A stretch of DNA of 64,000 bases from Bacteroides sp. 224 (GCF_010500995.1 NZ_QVMK01000014.1:32277-96276); one strand, 5' to 3'; shown: positions 19,196 through 27,578, numbered from the stretch's first letter. The notes: generated by a model from the letters alone, not told the origin. A program made the numbers and translations.

Positions 19196-19740
19196 ACTTT
19201 ATTCATTAACACATATATTTTCTTACGGGTGCGATGCAGTTTCACTTTTACATTCGCTTCGGTAAGATCCAGCACTACACCAATCTCTTCTATCTTTTTT
19301 TCTTCGTAATAAAAAAGAGTAATCAGTGTTTTCTCCTCGGTATTCAATAAATCAATGGCTTGCATCAGTCGAACGATCCGTTCTTCATTATCTGTCGGAC
19401 ATAGCAGATCTGCCACTTCATCATCGGGCACATTGTTTATTGTATTTTCCTCTATATAAAGGTATTCTTTTTTTCTTTTCCGTGTAAAGGATATAGCCAT
19501 ATTATAAGCTATTTTATAAATCCAGGTAGAAAAAGAAGCATCGCCTTTATATTTATCCAAACTCCTGAATGCTTTCAGAAAGATATCCTGTACCAATTCT
19601 TCCGCATCTTCGGAAGAAGGTACAATTTGTATAATTAACGAGTAGACAGGACGACTATACCGATCCAGAAAAAGAGAAAACAGCTAGGTTTCTCCATCAA
19701 GGATCTGTTTAATATGTTGTTTCTCGTCTATGTTATTCAT
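19192..19740 (-). pseudogene. ECF sigma-70 factor gene with in-frame amber codon at position 19
   Basis: From the ATG at 19740 the frame reads MNNIDEKQHIKQILDGET, then TAG at 19686-19684, then continues unbroken as LFSLFLDRYSRPVYSLI and on through sigma regions 2 and 4 to 19192. The total is 182 codons including the TAG, the normal length of an ECF factor. Region 2 shows EDAEELVQDIFLKAF and region 4 the motif IEEIGVVLDLTEANVKVKLHR. An ECF-type promoter sits 11 bases before this ATG. One base change (TCG to TAG) would explain the stop. A TTG at 19596 could in theory restart translation but would lose most of region 2. Whether the gene is dead, read through, or affected by a sequencing error cannot be decided here. 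Confidence 0.82.
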
Positions 19741-19751
19741 ACTACAGGTTA

Positions 19752-19777
19752 GACGCAGGTGTGGCGGAAAGGTTACA
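19752..19777 (-). promoter_or_regulatory. ECF-type promoter of the sigma/anti-sigma operon
   Basis: The minus strand reads TGTAACCTTT (19777-19768), 11 bases, then GCGTC (19756-19752), ending 11 bases before the sigma ATG. The same two boxes with the same spacing precede the divergent gene at 20086. An ECF factor controlling its own operon and a neighbouring target is the simple reading. Confidence 0.75.
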
Positions 19778-19873
19778 CAGTAACATCTATTAATATCTTA
19801 TTATTTAGCCTGGATTATTCATACTCAGCTTCATGAAGAAGTTTAGGGCAAGTTTAGGCTGAATCTCTCCAGT

Positions 19874-19983
19874 TTGAGTATTTATTCTCAAGCCCTTAAG
19901 TATTTATTCTCGAGCCGTTGAGTATTTGTTCTTAAGCCGTTGAGAAAATATTCTCAAGCTGCTGAGAAATACGAGAATTGAGC
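19874..19983. repeat. Tandem array of five palindromic units, exact 22-bp period
   Basis: Units begin at 19874, 19896, 19918, 19940 and 19962, each 22 bases after the last. A unit has the form TTGAG-TATTTATT-CTCAA-GCC, with paired changes in several copies. The array lies between the two divergent ECF promoters (19752-19777 and 20015-20040). The same period occurs in the unrelated-sequence array at 48711-48820. Confidence 0.88.
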
Positions 19984-20014
19984 ATGAAATAATCTTAGAA
20001 CTTTGTATTTATCT

Positions 20015-20040
20015 TGTAACCTTTTCAAAGTCTTTGCGTC
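20015..20040 (+). promoter_or_regulatory. ECF-type promoter of the membrane-protein gene at 20086
   Basis: TGTAACCTTT (20015-20024), 11 bases, then GCGTC (20036-20040) duplicates the boxes of the divergent sigma operon. The start codon is 45 bases downstream. Confidence 0.75.
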
Positions 20041-20085
20041 AAACAGTACAAAGAACGAAATTAATCACTTAAAAAAAGAATAATT

Positions 20086-20493
20086 ATGATGGACTTTATT
20101 ATGATTCCTGCTATTATTGGAATAATCACTTTGGGTATTTACAAATTGTTTGAACTGTTTGCACGAAGAAAAGAGCGACTTGCACTCATTGAAAAATTAA
20201 CGGAGGTAAAATCGTTCCCGAATGAGATTAGATTTCCTAAGTATTTTAGTTCGGGATTCTCTTTTGGAGCACTCAAAGCGGGATCTCTATTAATTGGTAT
20301 AGGGTTGGGGTTATTGGTAGGTTATTTAATCTGTTGCCTTACAATACCTGACTATATCCAGAATGCCGGAAACTGGAAAATAGAAAGATTCAGTGGAATC
20401 ATTTATGGAGCCTGCATTTTTGTTCTTGGAGGCATCGGTCTTATTACCGCTTTTGTTATTGAGCTTAAATTAGGAAGATCAAAGAAGGAGTAA
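20086..20493 (+). CDS. Small membrane protein, DUF6249-like
   Basis: This 135-residue protein has three predicted membrane segments: an N-terminal one (about 4-23), one at about 60-85 rich in Gly/Leu, and one at about 107-128. A basic cytoplasmic stretch with FARRKERLALI lies after the first segment. It resembles the DUF6249 group that often sits next to ECF sigma/anti-sigma pairs in Bacteroides. It is transcribed away from the sigma operon from a promoter with the same ECF-type boxes, so it is a probable target of that sigma factor. Its biochemical role is unknown. Confidence 0.75.
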   Translation: MMDFIMIPAIIGIITLGIYKLFELFARRKERLALIEKLTEVKSFPNEIRFPKYFSSGFSFGALKAGSLLIGIGLGLLVGYLICCLTIPDYIQNAGNWKIERFSGIIYGACIFVLGGIGLITAFVIELKLGRSKKE

Positions 20494-20502
20494 ACCGTAA
20501 TT

Positions 20503-20543
20503 TCCTCCCCTTCCCCACTCCAGAGGAATAAAGGGGAGGATTT
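20503..20543 (+). terminator. Terminator after the small membrane-protein gene
   Basis: Arms TCCTCCCCTT (20503-20512) and AAGGGGAGGA (20531-20540) are perfect complements followed by TTTCAC. A 3' U-tract is short, so efficiency is uncertain. Confidence 0.6.
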
Positions 20544-20572
20544 CACTTTGTTTAGAAGATAATAATATAAGA

Positions 20573-21475
20573 TTATTTACTATACGAATTCTTCACAAAC
20601 GGAGCCTTCAATAAATAATCCAAACTTACTTTTATACTTTCTTCAATCTCCATACTGTATTTTTCCACTTCTACGATTAAGTCTTTCACTCCCGCAGTTT
20701 TAGCTTTATTAAATATAGCATCAAATCCTACCATTCCACTTTGTCCGATTTCTCTGTGATCCTTCACATGAAGCACTTTAAAGCGACCAGGGTATTTATT
20801 GAAATAATCAACAGGGCTGCACTTTCCCATCACTACCCAATATACATCCATCTGAAAGAAAACATATTCAGGATTGGTATTCTCAATCATATAATCCATC
20901 ATCACTTTGTTTTCTATCTTCTGGTATTCAAAGGCATGATTATGATAGCCGTATTCCATACCGTTTGCTTTACATCTTTTACCTATCTCATTGTAATAAT
21001 CGCAATAGGTTTTAAGGTCTTTCAGAGTTTTGGGTGTTTCCATCGAAGGGGTAACAATATACTTCATGCCCGCAGCTTTATGAGCAGCAATACATTGATC
21101 CCACCATTTCAGAGATTCCGTGAAATTACCCGAGGAAAGTTCCTGTGCGCTTAGTCCCTTCCCACAATGAGAGGAGAGCACTTTTAAGCCTGCACCTTCT
21201 ATATCTTTCTTGAATTCTTCGGGAGTTCGGTTGTAGAACTTTCCGTTGTTATAGTTGGCGGCTTCTATACCAGTGTAACCCATTTGAGAAAGTTTCTTCA
21301 GGATGGCGGTATAGTTGGGGCTTGCTTCTCCGTTTTTATTAATGTCTTTAAGTAAGTCGCGAACGGAATAAAGTTGAATGGCTATGTCTTTTTTGGCCTT
21401 TTTCTGTGCTGCTACGTTCTGGATAGGTAAAACAGCAATCAACAATAAGAAAACAAGAATATTTTTAGTCTTCAT
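20573..21475 (-). CDS. Exported sugar phosphate isomerase/epimerase-like protein
   Basis: With the start at 21475 (MKTKNILVFLLLIA) the protein has 300 residues and a signal peptide ending near NVAAQ. The longer frame adds 24 residues before the signal and is unlikely. The body is an AP-endonuclease-2/xylose-isomerase-type TIM barrel: IAIQLYSVRD at the start, then GYTGIEAANY, GYHNHAFEY and VLHVKDH with metal-binding His/Glu/Asp residues. It is the last gene of the four-gene 3-keto-glycoside type operon. Homologues in the BT2156-BT2160 locus of B. thetaiotaomicron act with dehydrogenases and a DUF1080 protein, as I recall. Its own reaction, perhaps isomerisation or lyase action on a 3-keto-sugar, is inferred. 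Confidence 0.82.
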   Translation of the reverse strand: MKTKNILVFLLLIAVLPIQNVAAQKKAKKDIAIQLYSVRDLLKDINKNGEASPNYTAILKKLSQMGYTGIEAANYNNGKFYNRTPEEFKKDIEGAGLKVLSSHCGKGLSAQELSSGNFTESLKWWDQCIAAHKAAGMKYIVTPSMETPKTLKDLKTYCDYYNEIGKRCKANGMEYGYHNHAFEYQKIENKVMMDYMIENTNPEYVFFQMDVYWVVMGKCSPVDYFNKYPGRFKVLHVKDHREIGQSGMVGFDAIFNKAKTAGVKDLIVEVEKYSMEIEESIKVSLDYLLKAPFVKNSYSK

Positions 21476-21580
21476 AATTCTCTGTATTTTAAATGATAAG
21501 GAGTTAAAATAGTTATTCTTTAGCATGAAATGAGCAAACATTTCCAATAACTACTTTAACTCCTCTATTCGGTTAGGATA

Positions 21581-22462
21581 TTAATCTAATATCTTCACTC
21601 GTATGTTGCGGAACCAAATGTCATCTCCATGATCTTGTAAGCCGATGAATCCTTCGCGATTTTCACCTCCGGCATTATTCAACAGTTCAAATGCCAAGGG
21701 CCATCTTTCTTTACTAAACTTACTTGCTTGCAACATGTCAGTCCATTGTTGAGTCCACAAATGATATTCAAGTACATTTTCTCCATTCTGGCCGTGTACA
21801 ACAGTACCTTTATATACCATAATCTTCGCTTTATTCCACTCTCCAAATGGTTTTGCATTTTGTGGAATGGCAGGGATCATGTCATACAATGATGCTGCTT
21901 TTCTGTTATTATCTTTACCTAATTTAGCATCAGGATGGTTCTCATTATCAAGCAATTGATATTCCGGTGCTGAGATATAAATAGGTTCTACCTTTTGATC
22001 ACCGTCTTTATTGGTAGAAGTCACCTCTTGGGCCAAATAGAAAATACCAGAGTTTCCGCCTTTGGATACTTTCCATTCAAGCTCCAACTCAAAGTTTTTA
22101 AATTTATGGGCAAAAATGATATCGCCTCCATCACCGTCTTGAGCTTCGCCACCACCGGAACCATTAAATTTGATGCATCCGTCTTCAATAGTCCATTTAC
22201 CGGGTACACGATCTTTTGCATATCCACGCCATCCGTTAAATGTTTTTCCATCGAAGATAGTGATGTATCCGTCTTTATCCATTGGTAATTTTAGGCTCTC
22301 ACTTTCGGCACCTTTTAAAGAAGTTGAATAAGTCAGCGCTACTTCTTTTGCGGGTTCATTGGATTGAGCGTTTTCTGCATTTGCTTTTTTTGAAGAGCCA
22401 CCACAAGCCATCATTGTTACACTTAGTAGACCAAGGGTCAATGTATTGAATATTTTTTTCAT
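21581..22462 (-). CDS. DUF1080 lipoprotein, 3-keto-glycoside hydrolase family
   Basis: The 293-residue lipoprotein (lipobox MMACG) contains a DUF1080 concanavalin-like sandwich, starting near GYITIFDGKTFNGWRGY and including the family hallmark GNSGIFYLAQE and a terminal GFIGLQDHGDDIWFRNIRVKIL. DUF1080 proteins cleave glycosides whose sugar has first been oxidised at C3. It sits 33 bases downstream of a Tat-exported Gfo/Idh/MocA dehydrogenase that could supply such a keto-sugar. Both enzymes, and the isomerase after them, are predicted to be outside the cytoplasm, so the pathway probably runs in the periplasm. Confidence 0.88.
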   Translation of the reverse strand: MKKIFNTLTLGLLSVTMMACGGSSKKANAENAQSNEPAKEVALTYSTSLKGAESESLKLPMDKDGYITIFDGKTFNGWRGYAKDRVPGKWTIEDGCIKFNGSGGGEAQDGDGGDIIFAHKFKNFELELEWKVSKGGNSGIFYLAQEVTSTNKDGDQKVEPIYISAPEYQLLDNENHPDAKLGKDNNRKAASLYDMIPAIPQNAKPFGEWNKAKIMVYKGTVVHGQNGENVLEYHLWTQQWTDMLQASKFSKERWPLAFELLNNAGGENREGFIGLQDHGDDIWFRNIRVKILD

Positions 22463-22494
22463 TTGAGTAATCTGTTATTTTAGTAATTATTATC

Positions 22495-23964
22495 TTATCT
22501 CGGCATATCGGGCAGTTTCCAGCCATCGCGATAAGTATGTTTAATTAATTCCTGTGCATATTCTTGCGCATTGATAGGATCAGTCCAATCTTTATTAAAT
22601 GAAGGATGTCCATCTTTGATTGTAAAGCCATCTCTGATAACCGTCTTAATAGTGGCAGTTGGACTGATATTGGTAAATTGCATATTCGGACCATCCCAGA
22701 ACAACTCTTGATTAAGTCCCTGCAATCTTACAGCCAGTACACCCATTACTACCATTTCATTGAAAGGTCCTGCTTCGCTGAAAGGTGAAGTAGTTTCTAC
22801 ACGGTTAGAAGCACTTTCTTTAGCAGCTCTTACAAAATCCATTTCATGAGAAGTATTTACTTCGCGAAGTACTTTAGGTGCATTAGGTGTTCTTCCGGAT
22901 AACAACCATGGATTAGCACCATAGCAACCACAGATTAGTGTATCTTTGGTTCCGTGGAAGATCACGCCTCCACCATTGTCATTCATATCTTTGTTAGCAG
23001 GGAAACCTTTGGGACGCATTGGTCTTAATCCACCGTCGTACCATACTACTTCTACCTCGGGCATAGCTACTCTGGCCATATTGTCGCGGGCAGGGAATAT
23101 AAACTTCACCATTTGTGCATTGGGCGCACAATCTGTTAATAATAAGGTAGAACTTCCCTGAACTTTTGTTGGATATCCCAGTTTGAGTCCTTTGAATACC
23201 GGATGTAAGATATGACAAGCCATATCGCCTAATGCTCCCGTTCCAAAATCCCACCAGCCACGCCAGTTCCATGGAGTATATACAGGATTATAATCGCGAT
23301 GTTTAGCCGGGCCTAAGAACAAATCCCAATTTAAAGTACCGGGCACTTTTTCTCTACCTTCGGGACGGTTAAGACCTTGCGGCCATATCGGACGATCCGT
23401 AAAAGCTTCAACTTTCGTTACTTCACCAATCTCACCATTCCAAATCCATTCGCAGATTTTACGTACACCGGCACCCGAAGCTCCCTGATTACCCATTTGG
23501 GTAGCCACTTTATGTTCTGCAGCAAGTTTGGTTAATAGGCGCGATTCATAAACAGTATGTGTTAATGGTTTTTCCAAATAAACATGTTTACCCATTGTCA
23601 AGGCTTGAGCAGCGACAATCGCATGTGTATGGTCGGCCGTAGCAATCATCACAGCATCAGCGTCTTTGCCGATTTCATCGAACATTTTGCGAAAATCATA
23701 GTACTTTTTAGCATTGGGATATTCTTTAAATACCTTGCTGCTGTACTTCCAATCTACATCGCAAAGCCCGATAATATTCTGGCTCGACATACCTCTAAGT
23801 ACGCCTGCACCTCGACCTCCTACTCCTACTCCGATGATGTTCAGTTTATCACTGGGAGGAACATGCCCGAAACTCTTTCCTAAAACAGTATTCGGCACTA
23901 CCGCCAATCCGGCTAATGCTGCCGCGCCCGTTTTAAGAAACTTTCTTCTTGAAAATTCTGCCAT
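22495..23964 (-). CDS. Gfo/Idh/MocA oxidoreductase with Tat signal
   Basis: This 489-residue protein begins with a twin-arginine signal (SRRKFLKTGAAALAGLAVV). A Rossmann fold with GVGVGGRGAG follows, and the family motif YLEKPLTHT, in which Lys is a catalytic residue. The C-terminal half is the usual alpha/beta substrate domain. Tat export implies that it folds with its NAD(P) bound and works in the periplasm with a tightly held, recycled cofactor, as glucose-fructose oxidoreductase does. In this operon it probably oxidises the C3 hydroxyl of a glycoside, or re-reduces the product. It is followed after 32 bases by the DUF1080 gene. Confidence 0.9.
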   Translation of the reverse strand: MAEFSRRKFLKTGAAALAGLAVVPNTVLGKSFGHVPPSDKLNIIGVGVGGRGAGVLRGMSSQNIIGLCDVDWKYSSKVFKEYPNAKKYYDFRKMFDEIGKDADAVMIATADHTHAIVAAQALTMGKHVYLEKPLTHTVYESRLLTKLAAEHKVATQMGNQGASGAGVRKICEWIWNGEIGEVTKVEAFTDRPIWPQGLNRPEGREKVPGTLNWDLFLGPAKHRDYNPVYTPWNWRGWWDFGTGALGDMACHILHPVFKGLKLGYPTKVQGSSTLLLTDCAPNAQMVKFIFPARDNMARVAMPEVEVVWYDGGLRPMRPKGFPANKDMNDNGGGVIFHGTKDTLICGCYGANPWLLSGRTPNAPKVLREVNTSHEMDFVRAAKESASNRVETTSPFSEAGPFNEMVVMGVLAVRLQGLNQELFWDGPNMQFTNISPTATIKTVIRDGFTIKDGHPSFNKDWTDPINAQEYAQELIKHTYRDGWKLPDMPR

Positions 23965-24002
23965 AACTTTGTTTATTTAAGATTTATAGATTAATGAATG
24001 CT

Positions 24003-25076
24003 TTATTGTGGTTGCAATAAACCATATCCGTTTTTCATGTTTCTTCTTCGTTCAATAATTTTTTCGAGTGTTTTAATTTCTCCGATAGCCGGTAACTCAT
24101 TGGCTGTGGAGTTTTCGAGAAATCTCCATGCATATTCGGAAGCAATGGCGGAATCTCGTAAGGTAGGTAATTTGTTGCTCCGAACGCCCGACTCTATGGA
24201 ATCGGCAAATAGATTGCATAACACATCAATGTTCTTTCCGCCAAAGGGTCTTTCCTGACGAATGGTTTGATTCACCCCGTGCAATTCTACTACGGCGGTC
24301 TTAAAATCATGCGTCATCCGGGCAATTCCTTTTGTTCCGATGATATCAATGTATGAGTTATGAGTTTGATTTTTTGATAAATGCCCATACACATGTCCTT
24401 GCGTAATATCAAACACCACTCCATTCTCAAACGTTCCATGACATTGCAAGAACCAGGGATCTTTATAATTCCACATGCGTACACCCTGTGCATGCCATGT
24501 TTTGAACTCACTGCCTGTGTACCATCTGGCTATATCCACATAGTGCATGCCGCAATCATGGAAAGAAGGTCCCTCGTACTCATGACCTTCTCCCGGAGCC
24601 AATCCAGGGGTAAGATGACAAACCCGAATGATAGCTAATTCGCCTATTTCGCCACTTGCAATAAAATCTTTGATTAAGTTGTGATACCAGGAATTTCTAA
24701 GATAGAGGTTTACAGTAGAAAACAGATTCGTACGTTCCGAGATGTATACGGCTTCCCACTCATTAATAATGGTATCGGAAATTGGTTTTTCGGAAATGAT
24801 ATGTTTGTTACACTTTACAGCTCTTTCAATCTGCTGTTTTCGGGAATCGGCCAGCGCGAAAAGGCCTACTACCTGAACTGTTTCATCATTGAAAATTTCG
24901 TCTTCGTTATCTATGATTTTCGAAGTTGGAGAAAGCTTTCGGGCCAGCTCACGGATTCCGGGACTTTTGTCGCAAATATATGCCACATCCCATCTTCCAC
25001 TTTTTTGCATTTCCTCCAAATAAAATCGACCCATTCTACCAAGTCCTATGAGTCCGACCTTTGTTAAGGTATTCAT
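24003..25076 (-). CDS. Gfo/Idh/MocA oxidoreductase, cytoplasmic type
   Basis: The 357-residue protein lacks a signal peptide and starts directly with the NAD(P)-binding fold (VGLIGLGRMGRFYLEEM). It has IISEKPISD as the catalytic Lys-Pro motif and ends after a standard C-terminal domain. It is the first gene of the operon. Sequence similarity to the Tat-exported neighbour is only at family level, so the two probably act on different sides of the membrane or on different steps. Homologous pairs occur in the glucosinolate-processing locus of B. thetaiotaomicron (BT2156-BT2160). Confidence 0.88.
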   Translation of the reverse strand: MNTLTKVGLIGLGRMGRFYLEEMQKSGRWDVAYICDKSPGIRELARKLSPTSKIIDNEDEIFNDETVQVVGLFALADSRKQQIERAVKCNKHIISEKPISDTIINEWEAVYISERTNLFSTVNLYLRNSWYHNLIKDFIASGEIGELAIIRVCHLTPGLAPGEGHEYEGPSFHDCGMHYVDIARWYTGSEFKTWHAQGVRMWNYKDPWFLQCHGTFENGVVFDITQGHVYGHLSKNQTHNSYIDIIGTKGIARMTHDFKTAVVELHGVNQTIRQERPFGGKNIDVLCNLFADSIESGVRSNKLPTLRDSAIASEYAWRFLENSTANELPAIGEIKTLEKIIERRRNMKNGYGLLQPQ

Positions 25077-25080
25077 GTTA

Positions 25081-25147
25081 TTTGTGATAAAGGTTATATA
25101 TTCTAATTGTATTGTATAATACAGTTTTTCCTGTTATCACAAAGCTA
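25081..25147 (-). promoter_or_regulatory. Promoter and putative operator of the 3-keto-glycoside operon
   Basis: Inverted copies TTTGTGATAA (25081-25090) and TTATCACAAA (25134-25143) flank the region just before the first gene. The right copy overlaps a -7 box, which on the minus strand reads TAGCTTTG (25147-25140). The half-site TGTGATAA recurs at the regulator's own promoter (26987-27006), so it is a good candidate for the regulator's binding site. Confidence 0.55.
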
Positions 25148-25274
25148 AATAGAATTAATACCCAAGTCGAAACTTAGAGGCTATTTTGTAGATCGACATT
25201 TAATTCAAACAATTAAATATCAAGCACTTAACAATCTTTCAATGTACTAAAAATGTAGATGGATCGGAATGTAT

Positions 25275-26948
25275 TTATTCCTTATTTTTATGATTCAAAC
25301 CTATTTGCATCACCATATCTTCAAATTCATCGCGAGAGATGGCTGCTTTATTTCTTAGTTTCGTCCGATAATTATAAATGGTACTTAATGAACAGCGAAG
25401 AAAGTCTGAGATCTTGATGCTATTTGTTATCCCAAGACGTAAAAGTGCATAGATTCTCAACTCTTTGTTTAGCATACTCTCCGACTTGAGGATGATCTGC
25501 TCCTCTTTAGTCAGCAGAGAATTAAAGTCAGATACGAAAGTGGGGTAAAGTGTGAGGAATATGCGGTCGAAATGCTCATACAGTTCATCAAGTTCGTTAT
25601 CTATGACGGTGGTTGATTTCAAGCTCTTCATCAACTTCTCATACTGCTTATTAGCTCCCAGCTTATACAAAGACTTTCGATATTCCTCCATTTTATCGAT
25701 ATAGGTAGAACATAAATCAAAGAACTCAGCGATATATTGTTCTTTAACCTGATTGGACTCATAAAGTTTGTTGTTTGTATCATATAACAATTCGTTCTTC
25801 TTATTCAATTCATTGTTTAGCTCTACAAGTTTTCCATTCATTCCGGATAATGTTTCTTTAATAGCAGATACTTTTTTCATTTGCCTATATATATAGAAGA
25901 CCAATGAAATAAGGAATAAAGTAAGCAAACTTATCAACACTAAATATAGAAGGAGTTGCTTTTTAGATGAAGCTTCCTGCTTCTGATACGAAGCATTAAT
26001 GATGGGATAAAACTTAGTGAGCTGAGCTGTACGAAACTGCACATTACAAAAAATGGCATCTTCAATGGCCGACTGTGTAAACTTAAAGGCTTTAGTAATA
26101 TCGCCAGCATCATGAGCTATAAACGCAAGACGCTGGAAGGAAGCATTTTCTTTAATGGCATTTTTGATATCTGCCATGGCAGAAAGAGAATAGTATTTCC
26201 GCTCCAGCAAAGTATTCTTTTTTACTCCATATACCACAGCCAGAAGATGAGAGACAATTGCATAAGAGGGAGTATCCGGATCTTCCTTCTCAAGTAAGCT
26301 CAGCAATATTTGTTCGGCCCCCTCTATTTCACCTTTAGCAATTAATGCATTTGCATAATTAACTTTATAGGAATGAGAGTCCGGATCTAATACCATTAAT
26401 AAAGAATCGCGATACATGGCATTTTGTTTCTCATACTTAGGCTGATAGCTTGTAGCCCCATAATGCTCGTAAAACTGACAATAGGAACTATAATAAAGCG
26501 GTAATATACTGGCAGGAATTAAGTCTCTTCGAATATTTTTCAAGATTCTTTCCGATTCAAGGTACATACCGGACGAGGAATATAAAGTAGCTAATTGAAG
26601 GCTCGTTATATATTTTTTCTCAGAATCGGCCAAGGTATCTACAATCTGAGTATTTCTTTGCACATAATAAATGGCTGAATCAAGTTTAAACTTTCTATAT
26701 TCATTATATAGATGGTTATTGACTTCATACTCATGCTCCGGAGATATATTCTCAAAATTCAATAAACTCTTTAGCTCCTTTATACGCTGCTCTTTCTTTA
26801 TTATATATTCTTGCTTATTGTCCATAAGCTGTTCTAAAGAAGCTGATATAGATTTTATATCATCACTTCCATATAAGGATGTATATAATAGGCATAAAAC
26901 CGGTAAAACAAAACATTTTCTAAGAATTGTGTTTTCACTATATTCCAT
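25275..26948 (-). CDS. Membrane TPR regulator with C-terminal HTH (DUF6377-like)
   Basis: Starting at 26948 the protein has 557 residues. A signal sequence is followed by TPR-like helices (about 50-330), one membrane segment (about 335-360, LYLVLISLLTLFLISLVFY), a coiled-coil cytoplasmic stretch and a C-terminal helix-turn-helix (about 495-550, with ITNSIKISDFLRCSLSTIYNYRTKLRN). This one-piece membrane regulator corresponds in position and layout to BT2160, next to the B. thetaiotaomicron glucosinolate locus. An upstream ATG at 26999 overlaps the promoter and is rejected. It presumably senses a periplasmic signal and switches the four genes downstream. Confidence 0.82.
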   Translation of the reverse strand: MEYSENTILRKCFVLPVLCLLYTSLYGSDDIKSISASLEQLMDNKQEYIIKKEQRIKELKSLLNFENISPEHEYEVNNHLYNEYRKFKLDSAIYYVQRNTQIVDTLADSEKKYITSLQLATLYSSSGMYLESERILKNIRRDLIPASILPLYYSSYCQFYEHYGATSYQPKYEKQNAMYRDSLLMVLDPDSHSYKVNYANALIAKGEIEGAEQILLSLLEKEDPDTPSYAIVSHLLAVVYGVKKNTLLERKYYSLSAMADIKNAIKENASFQRLAFIAHDAGDITKAFKFTQSAIEDAIFCNVQFRTAQLTKFYPIINASYQKQEASSKKQLLLYLVLISLLTLFLISLVFYIYRQMKKVSAIKETLSGMNGKLVELNNELNKKNELLYDTNNKLYESNQVKEQYIAEFFDLCSTYIDKMEEYRKSLYKLGANKQYEKLMKSLKSTTVIDNELDELYEHFDRIFLTLYPTFVSDFNSLLTKEEQIILKSESMLNKELRIYALLRLGITNSIKISDFLRCSLSTIYNYRTKLRNKAAISRDEFEDMVMQIGLNHKNKE

Positions 26949-26986
26949 AGTCCGGAGTATTTTAAGGATTGTATTAGTTGTATATC

Positions 26987-27006
26987 TGTGATAAATCACA
27001 AAATTA
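26987..27006 (-). promoter_or_regulatory. Promoter and palindromic operator of the membrane regulator gene
   Basis: TGTGATAAATCACA (26987-27000) is a near-perfect palindrome overlapping a -7 box that reads TAATTTTG on the minus strand (27006-26999). The same TGTGATAA half-site overlaps the -7 box of the downstream operon, suggesting autoregulation. Confidence 0.55.
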
Positions 27007-27078
27007 AGCTCTTGTTTATGAATACAAAATAAATTCGAGGTATTTCGTCGTTTTTTTGCGAAAATGTTCTTTGTTTAT

Positions 27079-27120
27079 AAAAAAACTCCCATAAAAAAGC
27101 AATAACCTTTTCTATGGGAG
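27079..27120 (-). terminator. Terminator of the winged-helix gene
   Basis: Arms CTCCCATA (27086-27093) and TATGGGAG (27113-27120) form a hairpin 25 bases past the stop codon. It is followed on the minus strand by a run of seven T (27085-27079). Confidence 0.8.
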
Positions 27121-27144
27121 CTTCTATGAATAGGTCTTCAGTTA

Positions 27145-27363
27145 TCAGCCTATATATACATTTACACATAAGTAAATATACAGTTCATCTCCTTCCTGAG
27201 TAAATTCAATTAGATTTTCGCGTGCTAACCATCCTAATGCCGAACCCAGTTCTTTATCTCTCAAACCGGATTTGTTTTTCAAATCTTTGTAACTCCACTT
27301 AGAGTTATCTACCAATAAACGCCATACTTGCGTAGCATAGGCTCCAATTTCACTTTTATTCAT
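27145..27363 (-). CDS. Small winged-helix protein (DUF2582-like)
   Basis: The 72-residue protein is almost entirely one winged helix-turn-helix: GAYATQVWRLLVD, then helices with SYKDLKNKSGLRDKEL and a wing near EFTQEGDELYIYL. It resembles DUF2582 proteins, which are common and conserved in Bacteroides. No neighbour shares its transcript, since a terminator follows directly. DNA binding is likely by fold but its targets are unknown. Confidence 0.78.
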   Translation of the reverse strand: MNKSEIGAYATQVWRLLVDNSKWSYKDLKNKSGLRDKELGSALGWLARENLIEFTQEGDELYIYLCVNVYIG

Positions 27364-27508
27364 AATTAAATATTTATAGGTTAAAATAATAGCTTACAAC
27401 GCCAAGTTCATAAAGGTATAAAAAAATATTCAATGAGGCATTACAGGGAAAAAGGAAAAAAAGACAAAAACGACATTCGGAACATACTCAGCGTAAAAGA
27501 GCATAAAG

Positions 27509-27547
27509 AGAAAGGGCATTCCCCTGATAATCAGGATGAATACCCTT
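27509..27547 (-). terminator. Terminator of the groES-groEL operon
   Basis: Arms 27512-27527 and 27531-27547 pair over about 16 bases with a few G-U or mismatched positions, 32 bases after the groEL stop. The T-tract on the minus strand is short. Confidence 0.7.
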
Positions 27548-27578
27548 AAATATACGATATGTTATTGGATGCGTTTTA

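Noticed and set aside
19192..19596. A 134-residue sigma-like frame starting with TTG at 19596
   Set aside because: The similarity continues upstream in the same frame to an ATG at 19740 with a promoter before it. The TTG start is an artefact of the amber codon.
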